A DNA stretch of 43,013 nt, taken from positions 1 through 43,013 of IMG/VR virus record IMGVR_UViG_3300020183_004237; one strand, written 5' to 3'. The notes beneath the pieces are model-generated. The model had not been told where the DNA came from, searched no databases, and was given only the letters and a program-made list of their open reading frames with translations. Both the position numbers and the translations under genes were made by a program. The first letter of the stretch is position 1, and every line of letters starts with the position of its first letter. This document shows positions 35,004 to 43,013 of the stretch, in pieces. This DNA is from a virus.

Positions 35004-35629
35004 TTTTTGTATATTTCGAACTTTGATAAATCAGGATAAGGCATTTCTAAATCTTCATTGTGCTTTGGTGTGCCATCTGTGTTATAAAATTGATTCATTA
35101 ACAGCATACCTCTTGCTGCTAATTCGGGCATCATGTAAAAATTCCATCCTAGCATATCAAAGTGATCGTCATGATAAGAACATTCTCTGCGTCCGCTGTA
35201 TCTTGCTCTCTTAAACCATAAATAAGCATCATAATTATCAGTCAAAATCGCTCCTCCTTTACTAAGTTTAAAAGTTTTATAGGGTCCAGTAAAAGACACG
35301 CACATATGAGTATTGGGAATATACATGTTACAAGTAAATCTTAATGCGCTATCCCAGACTTTAGTTGGCTTAAGTTGATAAGCTCCTTTAATTGTCTTCC
35401 CCTTTACTGGCTCAAACTCTATTTTCGCTCCAGCATGAATAATTTCACAAGGCACAGATGGATAAGTCCTTGAAGGAATAGTTATCGTTTGATCTTTGAC
35501 TTTTTCATACATTAAAGCCAAGAAAATCGCATTTGATGCATTATCAACTGTTACAACATATGGAGCTGCTGTATAGTCTCCTAAAGCTTTTTCAAAATCT
35601 TCTGTTATTTTATATATTCCGTTTGCCAT
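35000..35629 (-). CDS. Short DegT/DnrJ/EryC1/StrS-like sugar aminotransferase
   Basis: 209 residues, about 55% of the usual 370-400. The PLP half is clear: FEKALGDYTAAPYVVTVDN, TITIPSRTYPSVPCEIIHAGA, Asp93 in WDSALRF for the PLP ring, and SFTGPYKTFKLSKGG with Lys118 aligning to the Schiff-base Lys. HFDMLGWNFYMMPELAARG matches the Y-N-x-R-M block. The C-terminal domain is missing; the ORF ends without a visible frameshift partner, because the next gene overlaps at ATGA. It could be a compact phage variant, a partner subunit, or non-catalytic. It sits with gmd and an acetyltransferase, as in perosamine loci. Confidence 0.78.
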   Translation of the reverse strand: MANGIYKITEDFEKALGDYTAAPYVVTVDNASNAIFLALMYEKVKDQTITIPSRTYPSVPCEIIHAGAKIEFEPVKGKTIKGAYQLKPTKVWDSALRFTCNMYIPNTHMCVSFTGPYKTFKLSKGGAILTDNYDAYLWFKRARYSGRRECSYHDDHFDMLGWNFYMMPELAARGMLLMNQFYNTDGTPKHNEDLEMPYPDLSKFEIYKK

Positions 35630-35633
35630 TTTA

Positions 35634-36452
35634 TTAAGTTGTTTTTTGTTTCCAAGGATTTATATAACTAAAATAATGAAAGCCAAAACTAGTTTTATTA
35701 TTATAGTCGTATTCGTCTAAAGGATCAAATGAAAATTGTTTTGCTTCGTTAACGGATGGGGTTCCAAAAAAATGATTAGCGATAACAGAAAAAAATAAAT
35801 CTTCAGGAGGTTTTTTGTTTTCTGTATGTCTTTCTCTTAAAGATAGTTGAGAAAAATGTTTCGAGGCTTCTCTGCAAAAATCTGTATTCCTATAACTTAA
35901 ACCTCCATTACCTATCTGAGTAGGTTTAAAATAAGGAATCCATTCATTATTTTTATTCAAAATATCCATAGAAGGACAGTGCATCCAAGGCGATCCTATG
36001 TATGGATATTTCTTAGATAATATAAAATTTTCATAACCTTCTTTCATCAGCATGCCATCAGATTGAATCATGATAACATGTTTAATGTTTTCAGGAATTA
36101 AATAATATAATTCTTTAATGCAAAAATTGGAATAGCCGTCATGGCAAAGTGGGCTGACAGTATTTATTATTATATTATATTTTTCTATTAGATCTATCCT
36201 GTTATTTAAAAAATTATTTTTGTTATTTACAAATGCGTATATAGGATATACGTGCTGGGAGAAAATATTAAAAGAATGAAAACATGCAAAATCTTCTAAT
36301 TTGTTTATTTCTCTATTTCGTCCCTCTATGAATACGGCAGCAAATGTATTATTTTTTTGAAAGTGATTTTTTTCTTTTGTTAATATGTCATTACATACAT
36401 ATTTTATGAAGTTCTTATCTTGATCGTTTCTATTTTCGAATAAAAGTTCCAT
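35634..36452 (-). CDS. DUF5672-like glycosyltransferase
   Basis: 272 residues from the ATG at 36452; the longer reading to 36473 begins with TTG. HVIMIQSDGMLMK and KYPYIGSPWM, followed by IGNGGLSYRN and PPEDLFFSV, follow the DUF5672 pattern found next to glycosyltransferases in phages and bacteria. It lies 4 nt before the DegT-like gene and 1 nt after a 31-codon ORF (TAATATG). Donor and acceptor unknown. Confidence 0.74.
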   Translation of the reverse strand: MELLFENRNDQDKNFIKYVCNDILTKEKNHFQKNNTFAAVFIEGRNREINKLEDFACFHSFNIFSQHVYPIYAFVNNKNNFLNNRIDLIEKYNIIINTVSPLCHDGYSNFCIKELYYLIPENIKHVIMIQSDGMLMKEGYENFILSKKYPYIGSPWMHCPSMDILNKNNEWIPYFKPTQIGNGGLSYRNTDFCREASKHFSQLSLRERHTENKKPPEDLFFSVIANHFFGTPSVNEAKQFSFDPLDEYDYNNKTSFGFHYFSYINPWKQKTT

Positions 36453-36453
36453 A

Positions 36454-36549
36454 TTATTCGAGTATAAATTCAATTCCGCTATTGAAATCTATTAACAAGC
36501 TTTCAAGTTTAAGATTATCTAAATTATTGTTATTTAGAAATATTTTCAT
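36454..36549 (-). CDS. Possible 31-residue small gene
   Basis: MKIFLNNNNLDNLKLESLLI begins a 31-codon ORF that overlaps the GT17-like stop in an ATGA and ends one base before the ATG of the next gene. It exactly fills the gap. No family, Shine-Dalgarno or domain is recognised, and it is too short for a confident call. It could be a leader peptide, a remnant of a longer gene, or chance. Confidence 0.4.
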   Translation of the reverse strand: MKIFLNNNNLDNLKLESLLIDFNSGIEFILE

Positions 36550-37394
36550 GCGTAATTAAAGCTTAAGTTTTCTTTAAATAGATTTTTATTTTCAAAAACA
36601 TATTTGGGGAAATTTTCTTTTTCCCATTTTATTGTTTTTAACAGCATTTTATCAGAACTGAATGATATTTTATTTTTAATGCAATTAATGAGACCTTCTT
36701 TATCTTTTATGCAATTATGCATTTCATCAGCGTGACAAAAATGTTTAAACTTATCTACTGTTTCATTAATTCCGGCACAATAAGTAAAATGCCATCCACC
36801 TTCGTTAATTAAATCAAATGAATCTTTAAAGTCTTGTCCGTTAATTATCGGATTTCCTCTTATTTGTCTTAGTGAATGTAATTGATTTTTGTATAATGTT
36901 TTAAATTTTAAAACCATTGACCCCGGAAAATAAGCATCTTTTCCTTTTCGATTTCTTTCTTCGTCTTGCAAATCAAAACACAAGGTTCTATAATCTGTCA
37001 TTAAAGTAAAAGGTTTATCATTGTTTTCTCTTTGTTTTAATTCTTTTGTTAGCGTTTCTGGTCTTGGGATTTCATCTAAATCGCCATGTATAATTATATC
37101 GTCTGGTTGAAGATTATATTTTTTGAATAATATTTCTTGTAAAACTTTTCTTCCTGAGAAATCATTATAGATATAATTATCATAAATACAATAATCTAGA
37201 CAGTAATAGTCAATTTTATTTTGAAATTTTAAAAATCTTTTTTCTTGATCTTTAAACTTGGGTTCTTTTTTTATTTTGCTATGTGAGGTGGGAGATTCAA
37301 TAAAAATAAATTTATCAACTATAGAATCTAAAGTATTTAATCTAATATCTAAAATAGATTCCTCTCCATTGTACATGAATGTGTCTAGGATCAT
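36546..37394 (-). CDS. GT17-like glycosyltransferase
   Basis: 282 residues. The N-terminus MILDTFMYNGEESILDIRL and FIFIESPTSHS, the metal motif HGDLDEIP (Asp105, Asp107), and the C-terminal GGWHFTYCAG-NE and HADEMHN follow family GT17 (beta-1,4-N-acetylglucosaminyltransferase-like). GT-A fold, cytoplasmic. All expected landmarks are in order, and the length is normal. The acceptor is unknown. It is 8 nt after the upstream GT gene. No Shine-Dalgarno. Confidence 0.85.
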   Translation of the reverse strand: MILDTFMYNGEESILDIRLNTLDSIVDKFIFIESPTSHSKIKKEPKFKDQEKRFLKFQNKIDYYCLDYCIYDNYIYNDFSGRKVLQEILFKKYNLQPDDIIIHGDLDEIPRPETLTKELKQRENNDKPFTLMTDYRTLCFDLQDEERNRKGKDAYFPGSMVLKFKTLYKNQLHSLRQIRGNPIINGQDFKDSFDLINEGGWHFTYCAGINETVDKFKHFCHADEMHNCIKDKEGLINCIKNKISFSSDKMLLKTIKWEKENFPKYVFENKNLFKENLSFNYA

Positions 37395-37402
37395 AATTTA
37401 AT

Positions 37403-38161
37403 TTAATTAATGTTGATATGCGGTTTTGCTATTTTGTTTTTTGTAAAGAAATTTTCATCGAATTCAAGTTGATTTTTTTCGTAATTCCATTTATATGAAC
37501 AAGCTCCAAAATGTTTTAACTGATATTCGTATTTTAACTTTCCATTTTCGTGAAGCCAAGTTAAGTGTTTTATATGGCATTCATTTTTAGGTATTTCTAA
37601 ATGAGAAAGTTTTTGATAACTTATTCCTTCATTATTTTGCTCATAGACTATGTCATTGTCCCAAAAAAAACAATTTATATTATTAGTTTTAAATTTATTT
37701 CTGAAAATTCTTGGAGGACAAAATCCATCAATCCATTGTTTGCCATCAAAAATATAATTTTTAAAATTAATACTGTACCAGCAGTAATCCGCGTTTTCTT
37801 TTACGAAATTAATTATTTTACTTATATTATCTTTACTATAAAATTCATCTCCATCTACAAGCCAAATTAAATCACAATCATTGCTTCTTAAGTATTGTAA
37901 ACAGAAATCTCTCGCTTCATGCTCTAGTATGTATTTAGGTTCATCGAATACTTTATCGATAAGATTTTGTTTTTCTAAATTGAATAAAAATTCAGTAGTC
38001 TGATCATTTTCATGTTTGATGTTAAAATATTCTGCGAATGGAACAGATACGCAAGATATTTTAGATATTAAATTATCTTTTTTAGCTTGTATAAAAGGTT
38101 TTATGCTTTCTGAAGCAAAAGAAAAACAATTATACGCACAGTATATAATTCCTATTTTCAT
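37403..38161 (-). CDS. GT-A (GT2-like) glycosyltransferase
   Basis: 252 residues. MKIGIIYCAYN starts the nucleotide-binding half, and DLIWLVDGDEFY (about 96-107) carries the DxD-type motif. FCPPRIFRN and a WLHENGKLKYEYQLKHFG block are similar to other phage and bacterial glycan-cluster GTs. The length fits a single GT-A domain. Its ATG overlaps the stop of the upstream gene. Sugar unknown. Confidence 0.78.
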   Translation of the reverse strand: MKIGIIYCAYNCFSFASESIKPFIQAKKDNLISKISCVSVPFAEYFNIKHENDQTTEFLFNLEKQNLIDKVFDEPKYILEHEARDFCLQYLRSNDCDLIWLVDGDEFYSKDNISKIINFVKENADYCWYSINFKNYIFDGKQWIDGFCPPRIFRNKFKTNNINCFFWDNDIVYEQNNEGISYQKLSHLEIPKNECHIKHLTWLHENGKLKYEYQLKHFGACSYKWNYEKNQLEFDENFFTKNKIAKPHININ

Positions 38162-39090
38162 TCTTCTTTATTAAAATGTTTATTGTATTTTAGTATTGTT
38201 CCTTGATAATCATTTGGAAATCCATTGTTTCCATTTAAATAGTCTTTGAAGGAAAATTTATATCTGTTTGGAACTACATCTTTAATAAAATCTTGATTGA
38301 GTACTTCTATTTGAAATAATTCACTTAGTCTAAATTCAAGTTCTACCATTTCAATAAAAAAATCATCTGGAACTATTTTTTTTTCGCGTATTTTTTTCAT
38401 GTAATCGATAATTCCATCCAGATTAGATATTTGTATTTTTAATTTTTTTACGCAATGATCTTGAAATTTCTTTCTTAGCATTTCGTGATGATTCACTACA
38501 TCGTGACCATATTTATTATATACTAATTGAATATCATTACCAAGATAATAACATAAATAATATTTGCATCCATTTAATGATCCGAAAAATTTTGGAGTTT
38601 CTTTTCTTTTATTTATTATGTACTTGTCTTTATCTGGAAGAGTTATTATTTGTCCTTCTATGTTCGTTAATCCCCAGTGAACCGCACCATAAAATTCCAT
38701 GTATGGATTGTATTTAAATAAATACGGTCTATCATCCCAAAATAATGCGCCGATATTATTTTTTTTAAATTCTTCTATTATATTTGGAAGTTGCAATATG
38801 AATTCATCTGTCATTGATTCTGGAGAATCTAGATACATGCAATATTGACCATTTTCAATTCCTCCATAAAATAATAAATGATTCATTAAGAATGCATGAT
38901 TTGGAGTCCAGTTTTGAGTTATTATTTTTCCATTGCCTTTATTGTTTTCTAAGACTTCTAACGTGCCATCATTAGATGGAAGATTTACAACAGCAATGAC
39001 TCCGTCGAAAAGGGGATAAATATTTTTGAGCATTATTGAAATATGCTCTTTCCGTTCTTGAGTCATCGTTAACAACAAAGGTTTTTTCAT
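38158..39090 (-). CDS. Glycosyltransferase-like protein, possibly altered DxD
   Basis: 310 residues. The N-terminal half is GT2-like in layout (LLLTMTQERKEHISIMLKNI, DGVIAVVNLPSNDGTLEVLE), and YCMYLDSPESMTD sits where DxD should be, but the second acidic residue is displaced (DSPE). WDDRPYLFKYNP and MEFYGAVHWGL follow. Either a divergent GT-A or an inactive member. It overlaps both neighbours at ATGA. Confidence 0.62.
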   Translation of the reverse strand: MKKPLLLTMTQERKEHISIMLKNIYPLFDGVIAVVNLPSNDGTLEVLENNKGNGKIITQNWTPNHAFLMNHLLFYGGIENGQYCMYLDSPESMTDEFILQLPNIIEEFKKNNIGALFWDDRPYLFKYNPYMEFYGAVHWGLTNIEGQIITLPDKDKYIINKRKETPKFFGSLNGCKYYLCYYLGNDIQLVYNKYGHDVVNHHEMLRKKFQDHCVKKLKIQISNLDGIIDYMKKIREKKIVPDDFFIEMVELEFRLSELFQIEVLNQDFIKDVVPNRYKFSFKDYLNGNNGFPNDYQGTILKYNKHFNKEE

Positions 39091-39953
39091 AAACTTTTTT
39101 GATAAATATTAATAATGTTTTGGGCAATTTGATTTTTGTTCATTAGTTTCTTGTAGTGACAGCCCATTTCTAAAGCTATAGATCTATAGTAATTGTAATT
39201 TCTATTTATTTCTTTTATTTTATTTAAAATTGAATCTGAATCTGGTTTGCATATAAATTCCTTTGGGCAAAATTCTTTTGCTGTAGCGTTGTCTTCACAT
39301 ACAATAGGTATTGTGCCAGTAACCATAGCTTCTATCATTGGTAAACCGAGTCCTTCAAAAGAGGAAGGAAGCAGTAAAAATTTTGATGCATTGTATAAAT
39401 AATTTAAATCATTATCATTAATTATACCAGCATATTTACCGCAGTCTGGGTATTCTGAGCCGCAAACTATTAAGCTATTTTCAAGATCAGTGTTTTTGAT
39501 AAAGTTTTTTATTAAAGAAAACCTTTTCCTTTTATCGTTTGCGCGGCCAACATATAAAAATAGATTTTTTTTATTTATTGATGGATCAAATGTTACGTCT
39601 TTGATTGGGTTATATATAACATTGGCTTCCAGATTTAATTCATGTTTTATTTGTTTTTGAACTGTTTTTGAAATGCATGTAATACAATCGGATTGAAGAA
39701 GCTGCGATTTGACTTTATTTATGTCATATGAAGGATTTCCTATTTGAAGGTCTAAAACATTTAAAATAACAAAAGCTTTTTGTGATTGAATTTTAGAAAA
39801 CTCTAAAATATCATCATACATGTCGTTATTGGAATAAAGGACTTCTGGATTTTCTTCATTTAATTTACAGTGTAAATCTAAAAGTCCTTGATCAATTCTG
39901 GATATTTGATCTAAAGTTTTATTCCTCCAGCCAAATGTTTTAACTTTAATCAT
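39087..39953 (-). CDS. GT4 family glycosyltransferase
   Basis: 288 residues, a short GT-B enzyme. The C-terminal donor domain has NLFLYVGRANDKRKRF, then NASKFLLLPSSFEGLGLPMIEAM with the EX7E motif (E of FEG, E of IEA). The N-terminal acceptor half is only about 120 residues, shorter than usual. The donor is probably a nucleotide sugar; the acceptor is unknown. Overlaps the upstream gene by 8 nt. Confidence 0.86.
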   Translation of the reverse strand: MIKVKTFGWRNKTLDQISRIDQGLLDLHCKLNEENPEVLYSNNDMYDDILEFSKIQSQKAFVILNVLDLQIGNPSYDINKVKSQLLQSDCITCISKTVQKQIKHELNLEANVIYNPIKDVTFDPSINKKNLFLYVGRANDKRKRFSLIKNFIKNTDLENSLIVCGSEYPDCGKYAGIINDNDLNYLYNASKFLLLPSSFEGLGLPMIEAMVTGTIPIVCEDNATAKEFCPKEFICKPDSDSILNKIKEINRNYNYYRSIALEMGCHYKKLMNKNQIAQNIINIYQKSL

Positions 39954-40761
39954 TTAGTTTTTGTAAAATTTTTTCTTTTATTTGGTCCAATGGAATTTCT
40001 TCTGCTGATTTCGCTTCTAGATAAATAGCATTTTTATTATAAGGTTGATATATTTTTGCAGAATAAAGATTTTTAAAATGATATCCATATAAACAAATAG
40101 CAGGGTGGTCATATGCGCTCGCTACCCAAGACATTCCACCGTCAAGACCTAATAAAAACTTACAAGATAACATTATCTTTACTGATTCAAAGTAAGAGCA
40201 CGAAATTTTCTTTGCTCCTTCTATCCATTCTTCTTCTGGTGGACCCAATTGAATAACTTCAAATCCATTATTCTTTACTAGTTTTATAATTTCTTTCCAT
40301 TTGTTGATAGAAATATTTTTATTTTGCCAAGCGGTAAATGGAGAAATGCAAATGGTTTTATTATATTCAGAATACGTATCGAAATATTTATTTAAATAAC
40401 AATTTAAATTTTGTGGAGGAGTAAAACCATTCATTATGCAAGTCGATTCAGTTAAGTGATTTACCAAATTATACCAACAATGGTTATTTGGATGTTGAGG
40501 CATCGGATGTAGCAGAATATCAGGATTTATTTTAGATACGGTTTCTATATCAATATTAGTCGGCCATTCATCATATCCATCCCATTCTATAGTATAATCA
40601 ATAAAGGGATGATTTTTAAAAATTGGAACCATGTCATAATATTTTTTATTAATTCCTAATATATATGTACTGTTGGGAAATTTTTGTTTGATGGCTCTAG
40701 CAAGTACGGTCCCAATAATTAGATCTCCTCTTTGACCTTGATTTCCTCCTAAAATAATCAT
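39946..40761 (-). CDS. GT9 (heptosyltransferase-like) glycosyltransferase
   Basis: 271 residues. GGNQGQRGDLIIGTVLARAI at the N-terminus and ICISPFTAWQNKNI, FLLGLDGGMSWVASAYDHPA, then AICLYGYH at the C-terminus follow GT9 enzymes such as the ADP-heptose:LPS heptosyltransferases, but with an N-terminal half shorter than usual. Unlike the pair at 19461-22542 this GT9 is intact. The sugar need not be heptose. 4 nt after the FkbM-like gene. Confidence 0.8.
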   Translation of the reverse strand: MIILGGNQGQRGDLIIGTVLARAIKQKFPNSTYILGINKKYYDMVPIFKNHPFIDYTIEWDGYDEWPTNIDIETVSKINPDILLHPMPQHPNNHCWYNLVNHLTESTCIMNGFTPPQNLNCYLNKYFDTYSEYNKTICISPFTAWQNKNISINKWKEIIKLVKNNGFEVIQLGPPEEEWIEGAKKISCSYFESVKIMLSCKFLLGLDGGMSWVASAYDHPAICLYGYHFKNLYSAKIYQPYNKNAIYLEAKSAEEIPLDQIKEKILQKLND

Positions 40762-40765
40762 TTAA

Positions 40766-41308
40766 TTAATAAGTTCTTTCAAAGAACCAATCTTCTTCTA
40801 TTTGATTTGTGCCTTTTAACAAGTAACGATTGCTTTGCATCCAGTTAAGAATTTCATTATAAAATGGATTTTTATACGTCTTGTCGTTGTTTTGCATTTC
40901 AATAACAATTAATTTTGGTCTGTCTTTCAGATGTTTTAGTACAAACCATTCAGAACCTTCCATATCTAAAAGTAAAACATCTATCGGAGTATCATTTTCA
41001 AAGTTAGAAATTGTTTTGCATGGCACTTTTATTTTTTCGAAAGAATCTAGATATTCTTTCGGCCCACGACTTGCTGGAGACTTTACGTTTCCAATAAAAG
41101 AAGAATCTCCATTGCATAAAAATTCTATTTCTCCATCATAATCTGCAATTGCTATATTATAAATATGAAAGTTCGATCTATTTCCATAAACTTCAATGAG
41201 TTGTTTATAAAGATAAGGGTTTGCTTCGAATAAATAACACTCGTTATTTAATTCATTTGCTGTTCTGCAAATCGACGGATTACCTACTCCTATTTCAAAT
41301 ATTTTCAT
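40766..41308 (-). CDS. FkbM-family methyltransferase
   Basis: 180 residues. MKIFEIGVGNP is the SAM-binding strand and loop, ECYLFEANP binds the ribose, FHIYNIAIADYDGEIEFLC and PIDVLLLDMEGSEWFVLKHL are the two FkbM blocks, and IVIEMQN follows. It is likely to O-methylate a sugar or other phage or host glycan residue. It is the second of two adjacent methyltransferases in the cassette. ATG start, without Shine-Dalgarno. Confidence 0.86.
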   Translation of the reverse strand: MKIFEIGVGNPSICRTANELNNECYLFEANPYLYKQLIEVYGNRSNFHIYNIAIADYDGEIEFLCNGDSSFIGNVKSPASRGPKEYLDSFEKIKVPCKTISNFENDTPIDVLLLDMEGSEWFVLKHLKDRPKLIVIEMQNNDKTYKNPFYNEILNWMQSNRYLLKGTNQIEEDWFFERTY

Positions 41309-41309
41309 T

Positions 41310-41939
41310 TTAATTTTTTTGATTTATTACCATTAACCACCCTCTATGACAGATTTCATCATTTCTTGAACTCTGATTAAAAATATAGTGAGGAATTGAA
41401 TTTTTATTTACGTATTCTATGTATTTATGTAAACTTACATATTCTTTACAACAAATATCGTGGAAAAATATAATACCGTTTGGTTTACAAATTCTAAAAA
41501 TGTGTTCAGCCCGTTCTCCAGCATAAGTATGATCTGCGTCGCTTATTATTAAATCATATTTATTTGATTCACAATTTCGCACATAATTACCTTCGTCATC
41601 GCCAATAAGATTTACATTTTCATTTTTTAATCTATTTATGTAATTTCTTGTAGGATATCCACCTGCTCTATCCCATGCTCCCGAAACCCAATCTGAAATA
41701 AGAAAACAATTATCTAGCGCATCATATTTGTAATCCGTGGAATTATACTTCATGGCATTCAATATCGTTTCCGATACGACTCCAGTTCCTATTCCTAATT
41801 CTAATATATTTTTTGGTTTTTGGGATAGCAAAACTCCAAATAATAACATAGCATGAGCTATATCTATTCCTGCTCCTTTAAAAGGTTCTTTTCCGTAAAT
41901 AGACTCTAGAAAATTAATTTGATTTTTTAAATTTTTCAT
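41310..41939 (-). CDS. Class I SAM-dependent methyltransferase
   Basis: 209 residues. ILELGIGTGVVSETIL is the SAM-binding motif I, YDLIISDADHTYAGE matches motif II of the Methyltransf_24-like group (D-x-D-H-T-Y), and IIFFHDICCKEYVSLHKYIE follows. The H-D pair is usual in members that modify sugars or small molecules. The gene lies 1 nt after the GT34-like gene and 1 nt before the FkbM gene. Target unknown. Confidence 0.82.
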   Translation of the reverse strand: MKNLKNQINFLESIYGKEPFKGAGIDIAHAMLLFGVLLSQKPKNILELGIGTGVVSETILNAMKYNSTDYKYDALDNCFLISDWVSGAWDRAGGYPTRNYINRLKNENVNLIGDDEGNYVRNCESNKYDLIISDADHTYAGERAEHIFRICKPNGIIFFHDICCKEYVSLHKYIEYVNKNSIPHYIFNQSSRNDEICHRGWLMVINQKN

Positions 41940-41940
41940 T

Positions 41941-42633
41941 TTATAAAAAAGGTTGTGTTTTAATATTTACTTGCGGCGCTTTAATAATATATTGCTTGAC
42001 TTCATTAAAAAGATTAAATCTATAATCATTAGATGATCCAGCGGCATGTAAAACAAAATCTCCTATCTGGAAATTATCTTCTGGATGCCACTGATGATAA
42101 TAACTATTAAAATATCTTAAGGGAACTATCTTAATATGTTTTTCAGCTTCTTCCGCATGAGTTATATTAATATAATCGATGATTGCTTGTTGAGTTCCCC
42201 AAGAATGATAATAATACTGCGTTAAAGAATCTATGTGTTTTAAAAACGATAATGACCAGTTTGAGTTTTTTAATAAAATAGAACCGTTGTTAATTTCTTT
42301 GATTTCTTTGTTGTGGGGATTTTGACCAATAATCATATCATATTTTTCATCTATTAAATTTTCTAGACGAATAGTATGATTCATAATCATTAAGTCTGCT
42401 TCAATATACCATAACCAATCATAATCATTAATTTTTTCCAAAAAGATATCCCACCTTTCATATCCTTTTCTCTTGGAATAATCAAAATTGTTATCCTTTA
42501 AGTAAAAATCGTAACCGTGAGTTTGGCAGTATTCTTCTTTTGATGAACGTGTCAATTCTCCTATTGCTTTAAAACTAGGTCCATAATGGCATTCTTCATT
42601 GTGGTATGAAAAAACTAAAATTTTTTTCTCCAT
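41941..42633 (-). CDS. GT34-like galactosyltransferase-type enzyme
   Basis: 230 residues. RKGYERWDIFLEKIN precedes DWLWYIEADLMIMN (about 72-85) with Glu-x-Asp in place of DxD; NNGSILLKNSNWSLSFL and SWGTQQAI, then VPLRYFNSY follow the GMA12/MNN10 (GT34) pattern. GT-A fold, probably metal dependent. The start directly follows the stop of the upstream gene. Sugar and acceptor unknown. Confidence 0.8.
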   Translation of the reverse strand: MEKKILVFSYHNEECHYGPSFKAIGELTRSSKEEYCQTHGYDFYLKDNNFDYSKRKGYERWDIFLEKINDYDWLWYIEADLMIMNHTIRLENLIDEKYDMIIGQNPHNKEIKEINNGSILLKNSNWSLSFLKHIDSLTQYYYHSWGTQQAIIDYINITHAEEAEKHIKIVPLRYFNSYYHQWHPEDNFQIGDFVLHAAGSSNDYRFNLFNEVKQYIIKAPQVNIKTQPFL

Positions 42634-43013
42634 TTAAAATTTATGGTATAATGTATACTTCCAGAAGTTGTTTTTATTTTTTATTTGATTTAAAGTAATT
42701 TTTCTATCCATTAATAAAGTTTCGGGAAATTTTATATTTTCAAAAACTAAATTAGTAATATCGGTAATATTTTCATTTATATCAATACATTCTTCATAGT
42801 CTTCTTTCCATCTAGTAATCCAAGGCAACTTATTAAACTGAGGATCTAAAATTAATCTAGGTATTCCTATTTGATAAGCTACATGACTTGGGCCATTACA
42901 TGTAAAAATACCGTATTTAGACTTTAGTAAAACGTCTAAAGAGTCTTCAAAATTTGGATTCTCATGAATATAAACATTGCTAGGAAATTCCATATTGAAA
43001 TTTCCCATATCTA
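42634..43013 (-). CDS. C-terminal part of a GT9/GT-B-like glycosyltransferase (partial at right edge)
   Basis: At least 124 residues, with the frame open to the right edge, so the ATG at 43008 need not be the start. KSKYGIFTCNGPSHVAYQIGIPRLIL is the nucleotide-sugar-binding strand and helix of GT9/GT-B enzymes, and the missing N-terminal half is expected outside the window. Its stop directly precedes the ATG of the next gene. Confidence 0.62.
   Translation of the reverse strand, partial: DMGNFNMEFPSNVYIHENPNFEDSLDVLLKSKYGIFTCNGPSHVAYQIGIPRLILDPQFNKLPWITRWKEDYEECIDINENITDITNLVFENIKFPETLLMDRKITLNQIKNKNNFWKYTLYHKF

Noticed and set aside
36453-36473. Longer start for the DUF5672-like gene
   Set aside because: The codon is TTG and it would overlap the 31-codon ORF; the ATG at 36452 fits better.
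1-43013. CRISPR arrays, tRNA genes, insertion sequences, integrase or attachment sites, and a reverse transcriptase with variable repeats
   Set aside because: None seen by reading. Nearly every base is coding, and no spaced repeats or transposase/integrase or reverse-transcriptase motifs were recognised.

Overview
The window is a tightly packed part of a double-stranded DNA tailed-phage genome. It contains a lambda-type tail-tip module (homologues of M, L, K, I and J), a phage replisome, and no cellular housekeeping genes. The tail-tip proteins point to siphovirus morphology (long, non-contractile tail) and probably a Gram-negative host. The DNA is AT-rich. Some genes have canonical Shine-Dalgarno sites (AAGGAGG before the exonuclease, AAGGAG before the second K-like gene, AAAGGAG before the third structural paralogue). 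The genome cannot be named from sequence alone. There is no gap above 300 bases; the longest intergenic stretch is the 58-base divergent region at 10475-10532.

Layout. (1) 1-10474, minus strand: M, L, two K-like JAB/NlpC proteins, I and a giant J that runs off the left edge. J carries a lectin-like insertion, and M and L carry small CBM5/12-like modules. (2) 10533-18753, plus strand: three related structural proteins, then an 1835-residue protein with IPT/TIG repeats and two LamG-like domains, probably a virion adhesin. (3) 18750-32672, minus strand: a DNA metabolism operon, in transcription order an unknown protein, a RecA-like ATPase, a PD-(D/E)XK nuclease, an unknown acidic protein, a DnaB-type helicase, a TOPRIM primase, a RecB/Cas4-like nuclease, a DNA polymerase III alpha split into PHP-like, proofreading and polymerase cistrons, an SSB-like protein, two glycosyltransferase-type proteins, and a Rad52-like annealing protein. 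(4) 32672-43013, minus strand: an AT-richer glycan cassette with gmd, a hexapeptide acyltransferase, a short DegT-like protein, many glycosyltransferases (GT17-, GT34-, GT9-, GT4- and DUF5672-like) and two methyltransferases. It runs off the right edge.

How they may work together. Regions 3 and 4 read as one long leftward transcript with stop/start overlaps (ATGA, TAATG). Region 2 runs right and meets region 3 at a shared TTAA stop palindrome. The replisome would copy and recombine the genome. The glycan genes could make a GDP-deoxy-(amino)sugar and decorate virion or host glycans. The lectin-like and carbohydrate-binding-like modules in the tail genes suggest that host recognition is also glycan-centred; this link is inference.

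Most notable: the PHP/Exo/Pol split of Pol III alpha in a PolC-like order; a GT9 glycosyltransferase cut in two at a 1-nt junction; a lectin-like insertion of several hundred residues in J; CBM-like modules in L and M; and a perfect inverted repeat over the stop/start junction before the annealing protein.
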